DNA of 26,749 bases from Cyclobacteriaceae bacterium. Lineage in GTDB: Bacteria > Bacteroidota > Bacteroidia > Cytophagales > Cyclobacteriaceae. This document shows positions 1 to 7,298 of this stretch, in pieces. The stretch spans positions 1 to 26,749 of the forward strand of contig JANYDR010000636.1 in the NCBI GenBank assembly GCA_025363495.1, given 5' to 3'. Made by a program: the position numbers and the translations under genes. The notes beneath the pieces were generated by a model that was not told where the DNA came from, did no database searches, and saw only the letters and a program-made list of their open reading frames with translations. How positions within the stretch are numbered: the first letter of the stretch is position 1; every line of letters starts with the position of its first letter.

Positions 1-2730
1 CATGTGTTCGGCAAGCTCAGGAATCCCAAGATTGGCGTCACCCGAATGCTGTTCAACAAATTTTTGAATCTTATCAAGGAACACTTTGTCTATGGTAGGA
101 GTCACTATCTCTTCATCTTTTTCCAAAGGCTTTGATTGCCATTCACGACGAAGGTTTTGATTCGTCAGGAGATTGTGAACGCGTATTTTTAATTCTTTCG
201 CATTGAAAGGTTTTACGATATAGTCATCAACGCCAAGACTTAGTCCATGGAGAAGATCTTCCTCAGATGCCCGGGCAGTCAGCATGATCACAGGAATATT
301 TTTCAGTCTCTCAGCGTTTTTCAATTGTGAAGAAAATTCATACCCATCCATTTCAGGCATCATCACATCAGATATGATAAGGTCGGGCAAGTGACTTTTC
401 AACCAGGTAAGGCCCTCTCTTCCATTGACCGCCTCGTTCACTTCAACATTAGTGCCCAGAATTTCCTTAAGATAGAAACGCATTTCCTCGTTATCTTCTA
501 CAATCAACACGACCGGCGGTTTCGGGAATTCAGCAAAATCAATTTTATCGATTGCATAATCATCATCAATTAAAATTGCTTCAGCATTCTCCGGTTGAAT
601 AGTAACGATAGGAAGGTGAAGGGTAAAGCACGAACCTTCGTTGTGTTTACTCGTAACAAACACCTCGCCTTCATGAAGCGCAGTAAACTCTTTAACTAGT
701 GAAAGCCCAATCCCTATTCCCTGTGCATTTTTGTGGCCTGTGGATTGACTTTGGAAAAAACGATCGAAGATATACGGCAAATCAACTTGCGAAATGCCAA
801 TCCCGGAATCACTTACCTGAATGATGATCTTATCTTTTGCTTCGGAAATTCTTCCCTCCACCTGGATCCAACCATTCTCACGATTGAATTTAATAGCGTT
901 ATACAATAAGTTATTAATGATCTTCTCAAACTTGTCTTCATCAATATCCATGAAGAGACCTTTCAGGGAAGAAGCTTCATAGCGAAGCTGTATATTTTTC
1001 CTAATGAGTAATGATTCAAACGCCAGTACAATCCGGTTGAGCAATGGTAGCAGTTCAATTCGTTTCTTGTTAAGAACAACTTTCGTTACCTCAAGTCTTG
1101 ATAAGTCCAGCACTTCATCAACAAGACTCTGCAACCTCCTGCTATTACCAAGAGCAATATTCATTTTCTCATTTGATTGTCCAGGAGCATCCAGTTGGAT
1201 CAGCTCCAGCATGCCATTCAATAATGTGACAGGCGTTCGAAGTTCGTGAGAAACATTTGCGAAAAATCGGGCCTTTGTACGTGCAGTCTCTTCCAACTGC
1301 TTTGATTGTTCTTCAATCGTCGCCTTCTGACTCGCCAGCAATTTATTTCTTTCTTTCGTCCGAAAGTAAGCAATGATAGCGATCACTGCCGTTGCGATAA
1401 ATAATCCTAATACTGACACCAATGCAATACGGGTGACTCGATCGGCATCAGCCTGCACTTTTTGAATTTCATTTTGCTTTGCTAATTCTTGTTTTTCATT
1501 TTCATGCTTGCTGATCTCATACTCCTTTTCGAGCAAGCCAATCTTACTTCGCCGTTGCTTGTTATTCAGACTATCCTGTATGTGCAGATACAGGCTTTGA
1601 TAGCGAAATGCCTTTTCGTACTGATGGGTCGCACCATAGATATCATAAAGATCGTGATATGCTTCTTTGATCAACCGCGTCAGTTTATATTCTGTCGCAA
1701 GTTTAATAGTCATCATCGCGCTTGCCTCACCTTCTTTATACCTTCCTACCTTGTAGAAAGCTTCTGCCAACTGGCGGTACGACAACGCAACTCCATAGTT
1801 ATCCCCTATTTTTCTGAATATAATTTTCGATTTTTCAAAAAGAGGAATGGCCTCTGCGGCACGACCCATATGCGTTAATGTATTTGCGACATTAAGGGTA
1901 TAAACTGCGTCTTCTAAGTCGTCGTTCAGCAATGGCAGTAACTCTTTGAGTTTACCGAGCGTCTCCAGCGACTGCTCGTATTTATGCTGATGATCATATA
2001 AAATTCCAAGGTTGTTCAATAGATCGGCTTCTCCATGAATATTGTGACTTTGACGATACATATCGGAGGCTCTTTTATAATAGGATTCCGCCTTGTCGTT
2101 ATCACCGTCATCCTCGTACAAGATCCCAAGATTGTTGTATAATGTTGCCTTGGCTCTTGGCCTGTCAATATTTTCAAGGTATCCAAGCGCGCTGTTGTAA
2201 TGCTCCATGGCCTTAACGGTCAGGCCAAGTTCATTGTAATTAAGACCGAGCCGGCTCATAGTAAGTCCTTTGCTCAGTGAATCCGTTGCAACATTCAACG
2301 CTGACTGATAATAAAAAAGGGAGCTGTCATTGCGTTTAAGATAAGTATAATAAAGATCACCGAGCGCAGAGTACATCTTGAATTGATACTTGGCACCTGT
2401 GATAGCTTTCGAATGCATGCTCTTAGCCTTATATAGATAAGTCAACCCTAAATCCGCTTTGCCACCACTGGCAATCACCCTTGGAAAATTGAGATACAAA
2501 AGAAAAAGTGAGGTATCGTTTTTTGATTGCCTGTAAATCGTTTCGGCATCCGCTGCTAGCGTAATAGCGGAATCAGGACTATTCTTTCCATGAAGCTTTG
2601 CCAGTTCAAAAAGAATTTGAGCTTTATTAATCCCGGAGGAGGACTTTAATAATGCTTGCAGGCTATCGCGCTTTTGGGCGTGAAGAAATGTGAATCCGAA
2701 AAGGAGAAAGACAATAGCTAATCGTCTCAT
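1..2730 (-). CDS. TPR hybrid sensor histidine kinase / response regulator / AraC-type regulator, partial (C-terminus outside window)
   Basis: A membrane sensor kinase with the whole phosphorelay and a DNA-binding output on one chain. The reading frame is open from ATG at 2730 to base 1 (910 codons) with no stop. Residues 1-18 look like a signal peptide ending HA|Q. Residues about 30-400 are helical TPR-like repeats (for example ATLYNNLGILYEDDGD), one membrane segment lies near 435-455, and a coiled linker follows. The kinase H-box is SHELRTP with His495. The N-box is IINNLLYNAIKFN (about 604-616), followed by DSGIG (641-645) and GIGIGLSLVKE. The receiver starts near 739 (VVLIVEDN), with Asp788 as the likely phosphoacceptor and Lys840 in VKPF. 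The visible end (about 883-910, GIPELAEHM) matches the opening of an AraC/HTH_18 domain. Family knowledge: Bacteroidota use such proteins as self-contained transcriptional switches. The signal sensed is unknown. It is divergent from the 2878 gene. Confidence 0.93.
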   Translation of the reverse strand, partial: MRRLAIVFLLFGFTFLHAQKRDSLQALLKSSSGINKAQILFELAKLHGKNSPDSAITLAADAETIYRQSKNDTSLFLLYLNFPRVIASGGKADLGLTYLYKAKSMHSKAITGAKYQFKMYSALGDLYYTYLKRNDSSLFYYQSALNVATDSLSKGLTMSRLGLNYNELGLTVKAMEHYNSALGYLENIDRPRAKATLYNNLGILYEDDGDNDKAESYYKRASDMYRQSHNIHGEADLLNNLGILYDHQHKYEQSLETLGKLKELLPLLNDDLEDAVYTLNVANTLTHMGRAAEAIPLFEKSKIIFRKIGDNYGVALSYRQLAEAFYKVGRYKEGEASAMMTIKLATEYKLTRLIKEAYHDLYDIYGATHQYEKAFRYQSLYLHIQDSLNNKQRRSKIGLLEKEYEISKHENEKQELAKQNEIQKVQADADRVTRIALVSVLGLFIATAVIAIIAYFRTKERNKLLASQKATIEEQSKQLEETARTKARFFANVSHELRTPVTLLNGMLELIQLDAPGQSNEKMNIALGNSRRLQSLVDEVLDLSRLEVTKVVLNKKRIELLPLLNRIVLAFESLLIRKNIQLRYEASSLKGLFMDIDEDKFEKIINNLLYNAIKFNRENGWIQVEGRISEAKDKIIIQVSDSGIGISQVDLPYIFDRFFQSQSTGHKNAQGIGIGLSLVKEFTALHEGEVFVTSKHNEGSCFTLHLPIVTIQPENAEAILIDDDYAIDKIDFAEFPKPPVVLIVEDNEEMRFYLKEILGTNVEVNEAVNGREGLTWLKSHLPDLIISDVMMPEMDGYEFSSQLKNAERLKNIPVIMLTARASEEDLLHGLSLGVDDYIVKPFNAKELKIRVHNLLTNQNLRREWQSKPLEKDEEIVTPTIDKVFLDKIQKFVEQHSGDANLGIPELAEHM

Positions 2731-2752
2731 GAGCATCGGGTAAGTAGGCTCA

Positions 2753-2760
2753 GAAAGTTA
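2753..2760 (-). promoter_or_regulatory. candidate -7 promoter element for the hybrid kinase gene
   Basis: On the minus strand this reads TAACTTTC, seven of eight positions matching the Bacteroidota -7 consensus TAnnTTTG. It ends 22 nt before the start codon at 2730, which would give a short leader. I see no clear -33 element. The direct repeat at 2786-2817 would lie just upstream of it, where an activator normally binds. The call rests on position and one motif. Confidence 0.3.
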
Positions 2761-2785
2761 CAATTATTAACTGTATTTGCGTTTT

Positions 2786-2817
2786 TTGGCAGGTTTGTGC
2801 TATCGATTGGCAGGTTT
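2786..2817. promoter_or_regulatory. direct repeat with 21-bp period, candidate AraC-type operator
   Basis: The 11-mer TTGGCAGGTTT occurs exactly at 2786-2796 and again at 2807-2817, a start-to-start distance of 21 bp (two helical turns). It lies in the 147-bp gap between the divergent kinase and PQQ-type genes. AraC-family proteins, including the output domain of hybrid kinases, commonly bind pairs of direct half-sites about 21 bp apart. That this is the kinase's own target is inference. Confidence 0.5.
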
Positions 2818-2877
2818 TTCTTGGCGAAGTACCTCAAGTTTGTTCCGTTAAATCAAGGAAAAATAAACCCTACCTAT

Positions 2878-4896
2878 ATGAAAATGAAACTAATGCTTTT
2901 GTATGTTTTTGCATCCCTGTTATCAAATCTTCAGGCGCAGACAATAAAGGAATCAAAGTGGGTCGCCTCGCTTGGGGAAGAAGTGCACAACATCTATTCC
3001 ACTCCGCTGAATGTTCCGTTGATCCAAACAAAATCAGGCAAACTGATTGCCTTGGAGCCTTCAACGGGCGCCATTCTATGGAACAATCCGTTATATGTAA
3101 ATAAGATTGCTCCTCTTGATGGAACCCCATGTTCTTTCGTTAATGGTAACCTGCTGCTTGACATCAACTCAGGAAGGTCGATCGATCTGAGCAAACTGTT
3201 CAGCGGAAAGATGGAAGATTTTTATGTCATCCCTGAATCGTATGATCTTTTTATACACTCTACTAATCCAGAATTTTTTACGGTGGTAGACCTGTATGAA
3301 TTGAAAATGAGATGGACAATGAAAAGCGATATTTCGGGAAAATCATTGCAGGAAGGAAAAGGCAAACTGGGTGCCGCCTTCATGCAGATGAATAGCCCGA
3401 ACCTTGAAACCGGACTTGAGTGCCCACCCATCACAAATAAATCTGGCGGAGTTATCATTGCGGGCTTCGGCAAACTAAGCAGTATTGATCCGGATGGAAA
3501 AGTTCTTTGGTCTGTTACGCAACCAAAAAAGAAAAAAGGAATGGTCCAGACTGTTGACAATAAAACCGAGTTGATGGTTGATGATAATCGCCCTCAATTT
3601 TATCTCATGAAATCAAAGATGATGACAGCATTAAGTACCGGTGATGGTTCTGAGATCTGGCCGGAGTTCTACGCGGTAAAGGGAGATGTACTGGTTGATA
3701 CAGAAACCGGTTTGCTTCCTTTAACTGGTTATCATGAACAAGGCAACGGAGGAACCAGTATGTTTGCCAAAACAAAAATCAACCTGGTAGATTACGCAAC
3801 CGGTAAGGCATTGTGGCCAGATGATCTTGAGCTGAAAGGCGCTGTGGATCAGTTCAAGATATTGCCCAATGGAAATATTGCTATCGTTACCTTCAATCAA
3901 ACGAATTCTAAATTTCAGGTTCTTGATCCTCGCACCGGTAAGTTTTCGTATCCTGAGGAAATAAAACTTAAAGGCCGGGTTATTGATTTTGTGGCTGGTC
4001 CGGATAAAGTGATGTTTGCCACGTCAAGGGGAATTGATTTGCTTGATTTAAACACTGGCAACAATCTTCTCTCAAAAATGCCAAAGTTTGATGAGGACGC
4101 CGATATCCGAACTATTTACAACAAGCAATTCGTTTACAACATCGATACAAAAAATAAGGATGTTTATAAGACTGACCTGTTGACAGGCGAAAGCAACAAG
4201 ATCTTGCGCACCTATAAATTCGCTGTTGGTGAGCCTCTCAAGAAGTATGACGTACTGCCGGATGGAAAGCTCTTTCTTGCTTCTGATCATAATATGAAAG
4301 TGTACTCTCCTACTGGAGATCTGCTTATCGATAAACCATTCGATTATGAGGGAAGAGGTTGGGATAGATATAACCGTGCCGTAAATGCGACAACAAACAC
4401 TTTTGGGGCCGTAACGAATACCGTGCTGCTCTCAGTTGACTTCGCTGTCAGTGCGGTGGTCGTGCTTGCTACGACCGGAACACAGTACGAAAGTGCCGGC
4501 CATGAGTTTGCCCGTGAAATACAGGCTCCTGAACTTGAAACTCACCGGATTAACAAGAACCAAAAAGCCGCAGAGTATTATTTTAATATGAAACGTCTTA
4601 GAAAAGATGTAGCAGCGCAAGGTTCATTCTTCGTTCGTCGCAACAAGGCGGACAAAGAAAGTTATGTTAGCTACGTGTCCAAAGGCACGGGTGATATAAT
4701 ATTTGACATACCCCTGGAGGAGGATGCTACCGCACCGGAGTTCGCGGTGGGAGAAGATATCGGCTACTTATATTATGCTCCGTCGTTTATCAATCAGAAT
4801 AAACCATCCTTCGATTTTATATTTAATAAAGAAAGGTTGAAGACCGCGGAAGCAAATAATAAGGCAGGGTTTATAGCCGGGTATCAGTTTGATTGA
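2878..4896 (+). CDS. secreted PQQ-type beta-propeller repeat protein
   Basis: A 672-residue exported protein built from PQQ/BamB-like propeller blades. The start at 2878 (ATG AAA ATG AAA) is preferred because it places a signal peptide (MKMKLMLLYVFASLLSNLQA|Q) at the N-terminus. An upstream GTG at 2797 would add 27 residues that do not look like a leader. Blade signatures of the form TG..LW recur: STGAILWNNP, DGKVLWSV, TGDGSEIWPE, TGKALWPDD, TGKFSYPEE and a degenerate LNTGNNLL. The last 180 or so residues depart from this pattern, include a hydrophobic stretch (VDFAVSAVVVLATTG), and could be an insertion or a capping region. No enzyme active site is recognisable, so a quinoprotein dehydrogenase is not supported. 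A structural or sensing role in the envelope is inferred from the fold. It is divergent from the sensor kinase, which may control it. Confidence 0.8.
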   Translation: MKMKLMLLYVFASLLSNLQAQTIKESKWVASLGEEVHNIYSTPLNVPLIQTKSGKLIALEPSTGAILWNNPLYVNKIAPLDGTPCSFVNGNLLLDINSGRSIDLSKLFSGKMEDFYVIPESYDLFIHSTNPEFFTVVDLYELKMRWTMKSDISGKSLQEGKGKLGAAFMQMNSPNLETGLECPPITNKSGGVIIAGFGKLSSIDPDGKVLWSVTQPKKKKGMVQTVDNKTELMVDDNRPQFYLMKSKMMTALSTGDGSEIWPEFYAVKGDVLVDTETGLLPLTGYHEQGNGGTSMFAKTKINLVDYATGKALWPDDLELKGAVDQFKILPNGNIAIVTFNQTNSKFQVLDPRTGKFSYPEEIKLKGRVIDFVAGPDKVMFATSRGIDLLDLNTGNNLLSKMPKFDEDADIRTIYNKQFVYNIDTKNKDVYKTDLLTGESNKILRTYKFAVGEPLKKYDVLPDGKLFLASDHNMKVYSPTGDLLIDKPFDYEGRGWDRYNRAVNATTNTFGAVTNTVLLSVDFAVSAVVVLATTGTQYESAGHEFAREIQAPELETHRINKNQKAAEYYFNMKRLRKDVAAQGSFFVRRNKADKESYVSYVSKGTGDIIFDIPLEEDATAPEFAVGEDIGYLYYAPSFINQNKPSFDFIFNKERLKTAEANNKAGFIAGYQFD

Positions 4897-4910
4897 AAAA
4901 ATAGGCTGGA

Positions 4911-5003
4911 ATGCATTTCCCACAGATTCCACAGATCGAATACTTGCAGATTTTTCGCGAAAAGCTGTGGATTATCTGTGAGATCTGTGGGAAATCATTG
5001 CAT
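4911..5003. repeat. palindromic intergenic repeat, family 1 copy 1
   Basis: Outer arms 4915-4936 and 4974-4995 are inverted repeats of 22 nt with 20 matching positions. They start ATTTCCCACAGATT and end ATCTGTGGGAAAT. The flanks ATGC/GCAT add a few more pairs. At the tip is a perfect palindrome TTTTCGCGAAAA (4952-4963). The element lies between two convergent genes, ending 18 bp before the prs stop codon. It aligns with the reverse complement of 19192-19301, sharing ATTTCCC-CAGATT, CAGATCGAATAC and TCGCGAAA in the same order, so the two belong to one family. Confidence 0.85.
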
Positions 5004-5021
5004 CGGCTCGCGTTATTTAAG

Positions 5022-5945
5022 TCATAACTGACTCAAACTCTTGTTTAAAATCACATTCTCAATGGCTGTCGCCAGAACCGGAGCACAACTGACTATCTCT
5101 ATTTTCGGATGTGATACTGTTTCCATTACCGTATCTGAAATAAAGAGTTTTTCAATTTTGCACTGAGTCAGATTTTGTAGCGCGGGATCGCTAAGGACTC
5201 CATGTGTACAATAAGCCCTGACAGATTTTGCGCCGTGTTCAATTAACAGGTCCGCCGCTTTGCAAAGCGTTCCCGCTGTATCTACCAGGTCATCAATAAT
5301 AATTACGTTTTTGTTATTAACGTCACCTATTATTTCCATACTGGAAACGGCATTCGGTTTTAATCTTTCCTTATTGATGACAACCATATCGACATTAAGG
5401 CTCTTCTTATATTGTTTGATACGTTTTATTCCACCAAAATCAGGACTGCATAAACAAAGGTTCTCAATATTGGAATGTTGAATGTGTTCAAGAAAAAGTT
5501 TTAATGATGAAAGAGGATCGACCGGAATCTTGTAAAAACCTTCAATGGCATTGGTATGCAAATCAAGTGTGATCAAACGATCAGCACCCATGAGTTGAAT
5601 CATATCAGCTACCATACGGGATGAGATAGCCGTGCGCTGTCCATCACGACGCTCTTGCCGGCTATGAGGTAGGTATGGAATTACCAATATCACTTCTCTT
5701 GCTGACGATCTTCTCGCAGCATCGATTGTCATGAGCAATTCAAAGAAGTGTTCATACGGCATGTTGATCTTGCTGATAAGAAAAACTACGTGCCCTCTGA
5801 TGCTTTCATCGAATCTCACAAACAGCTCGCCATCTGAAAATTTTTCAATATGAGTACTGTGAAGTGGATAGCCCAGTTTGTTGGCAATAATCTCCCCCAA
5901 CTTTTTAGCAGTACTCGTGGCATATATTTTTATTGCATTTTCCAT
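5022..5945 (-). CDS. prs: ribose-phosphate pyrophosphokinase (PRPP synthase), divergent form
   Basis: Makes 5-phosphoribosyl-1-diphosphate from ribose-5-phosphate and ATP for nucleotide, His and Trp synthesis in the cytoplasm. It has 307 residues, slightly short for class I Prs (about 310-320). Visible hallmarks are FSDGEL near the N-terminus, the ATP-binding segment PYLPHSRQERRD, LDLHTNAIEGFY with the catalytic-type His, DFGG, the flexible-loop equivalent NKERLKPN (Lys and Arg of the usual DKRRP kept) and the PRPP loop VIIIDDLVDTAGTL. The usual wording PYFGYARQDRK and LIDDIIDTAGT is altered, so this may be a second, paralogous Prs rather than the housekeeping copy. That is inference, since no other copy is visible here. 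The start is ATG at 5945. It stands alone, convergent with the PQQ-type gene and divergent from the efflux operon. Confidence 0.9.
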   Translation of the reverse strand: MENAIKIYATSTAKKLGEIIANKLGYPLHSTHIEKFSDGELFVRFDESIRGHVVFLISKINMPYEHFFELLMTIDAARRSSAREVILVIPYLPHSRQERRDGQRTAISSRMVADMIQLMGADRLITLDLHTNAIEGFYKIPVDPLSSLKLFLEHIQHSNIENLCLCSPDFGGIKRIKQYKKSLNVDMVVINKERLKPNAVSSMEIIGDVNNKNVIIIDDLVDTAGTLCKAADLLIEHGAKSVRAYCTHGVLSDPALQNLTQCKIEKLFISDTVMETVSHPKIEIVSCAPVLATAIENVILNKSLSQL

Positions 5946-6038
5946 GATTAAAAAATAAATAGATCGAAATATAAAAGATACTACCTAACGTAAATCGCGG
6001 TCTTAACAAATCATTAACTTTTTGAGATCGGCATTACA

Positions 6039-6072
6039 GGTCTTAGATTTAGGTTAATGGTCTAAATTTAGG
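6039..6072. promoter_or_regulatory. paired direct repeat, candidate operator between prs and efflux operon
   Basis: GGTCTTAGATTTAGG (6039-6053) is followed 20 bp on by GGTCTAAATTTAGG (6059-6072). The second contains the perfect palindrome CTAAATTTAG. Two near-identical sites on the same DNA face in the 287-bp divergent gap 5946-6232 suggest a regulator binding site for the efflux operon, for prs, or for both. No regulator gene is adjacent and no strong TAnnTTTG match stands out in this gap. The rest of the gap shows nothing I can name. Confidence 0.35.
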
Positions 6073-6232
6073 GGCCGAAAGTCGACTTTATCGTTAAATC
6101 TACTAATTCAGTTGTCTAACGACCGGCCATAGTACCATAAGTCATATCAAATGACCGCTTGCAATTCTTTTGCAAACGAAAGGTGCTTTTGAACTGTTAA
6201 CATCAGAACTTTACACCCCTGAAATCATTTCT

Positions 6233-7294
6233 ATGCAATTGGTAAGGATTTTTACTGTGTCATTAATAATCACCGGCGTCACTTTTTCCGGCTGCGAATC
6301 CAAAAAAGGAGCTGCCAGCGGGGCCGCCCGGAGGCAATCCGGCCCACTAACTGTGGATGGTTTTGTCGTTCAGAAAAGCGCTGTAAGCGAAGATGTTGAA
6401 GTGCCCGGAACTCTGTTGCCTGCTGAGGAAACTCAGATACGGGCCGAAGTAAGTGGTCGCATTATTCAGCTCAATCTCCCGGAAGGAACAGTGGTGCCAA
6501 AAGGTTTTCTTTTGGTAAAGTTATTCGATCAGGACCTGCAGGCTGCTCTTCGCAAATTGCAGGTACAACTTGAGATAGCGATCAAAACGGTACAGCGACA
6601 GAAAGAACTTTTGGCGATTAATGGAATCAGTCAGCAAGACTTCGATCTGAGTGCTTTGAATGTTGATAATCTTAAAGCAGATATTCAAACTACCAGAATC
6701 TCTATTTCAAAAACAGAAATACGTGCCCCATACGAAGGACAGATCGGCCTTAAGAGTGTGAGCCTCGGTGCTTATTTGTCACCAACTGATATTATCACAT
6801 CTCTTCGCGAGGTAAGGCAATTAAAGCTTGAATTCTCAGTACCGGAAAAGTACGCGAAGAATATCGCTAAAGGTTACATAGTTAAGTTTACAGTAGACGG
6901 TGGAAAAAAACCTCATAATGCTATTGTCATTGCAACAGAAGGAAATGTTGAAGCAAACACGCGCACATTAAAAATTCGTGCGCTGGTATCTGAAAAAGAT
7001 AGTGAATTAGTCCCCGGTATTTTTGCAAAGGTAAATCTTCAATTAGGCCAGGACACAGTTGCACTTATGGTGCCTACTCAGGCGATCATCCCTCAGGCAC
7101 GTAACAAGCAGGTGATTCTTTTAAGAAAAGACAGCGTACTTTTTACTGTTGTGGAAACAGGTATACGTGATTCGGCCTATGTACAGGTGGTACAAGGTTT
7201 GCACGCCGGTGATACCGTAATCACAACAGGATTAATGGCAATAAGACCCAATTCAAAGATTAAGATTGTGAAAGTAAAACGCTTACCAAAGTAA
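6233..7294 (+). CDS. RND efflux periplasmic adaptor lipoprotein (AcrA/MexE type)
   Basis: Membrane-fusion subunit that links the inner-membrane RND pump to the outer-membrane channel. The start at 6233 is chosen because it gives a lipoprotein signal with lipobox TFSGC (Cys21). An open frame reaches back to a TTG at 6170 but would bury the signal. The 353 residues show the adaptor order. A first barrel/lipoyl half (VEVPGTLLPAEETQIRAEVS, then GRIIQLNLPEGTVVPKG) is followed by a short alpha-hairpin (about 95-150). The second lipoyl half reads TEIRAPYEGQIGLKSVSLG, then come a beta-barrel (LEFSVPEKYAKNI) and a membrane-proximal C-terminal part (VQVVQGLHAGDTVITTG). The substrate cannot be read from the sequence. 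It is first gene of a three-gene operon, with the pump gene starting 4 bp after its stop. Confidence 0.93.
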   Translation: MQLVRIFTVSLIITGVTFSGCESKKGAASGAARRQSGPLTVDGFVVQKSAVSEDVEVPGTLLPAEETQIRAEVSGRIIQLNLPEGTVVPKGFLLVKLFDQDLQAALRKLQVQLEIAIKTVQRQKELLAINGISQQDFDLSALNVDNLKADIQTTRISISKTEIRAPYEGQIGLKSVSLGAYLSPTDIITSLREVRQLKLEFSVPEKYAKNIAKGYIVKFTVDGGKKPHNAIVIATEGNVEANTRTLKIRALVSEKDSELVPGIFAKVNLQLGQDTVALMVPTQAIIPQARNKQVILLRKDSVLFTVVETGIRDSAYVQVVQGLHAGDTVITTGLMAIRPNSKIKIVKVKRLPK

Positions 7295-7298
7295 CGTT

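Noticed and set aside
2878..4896. PQQ-dependent dehydrogenase
   Set aside because: Only propeller blade signatures are visible. No catalytic or quinone-stacking motif could be recognised.
4911..5003. Simple transcription terminator for the PQQ-type gene and prs
   Set aside because: It could end transcripts, but there is no T-run, the arms are long and imperfect, and a homologous copy exists at 19192-19301, so a repeat family is the better description.
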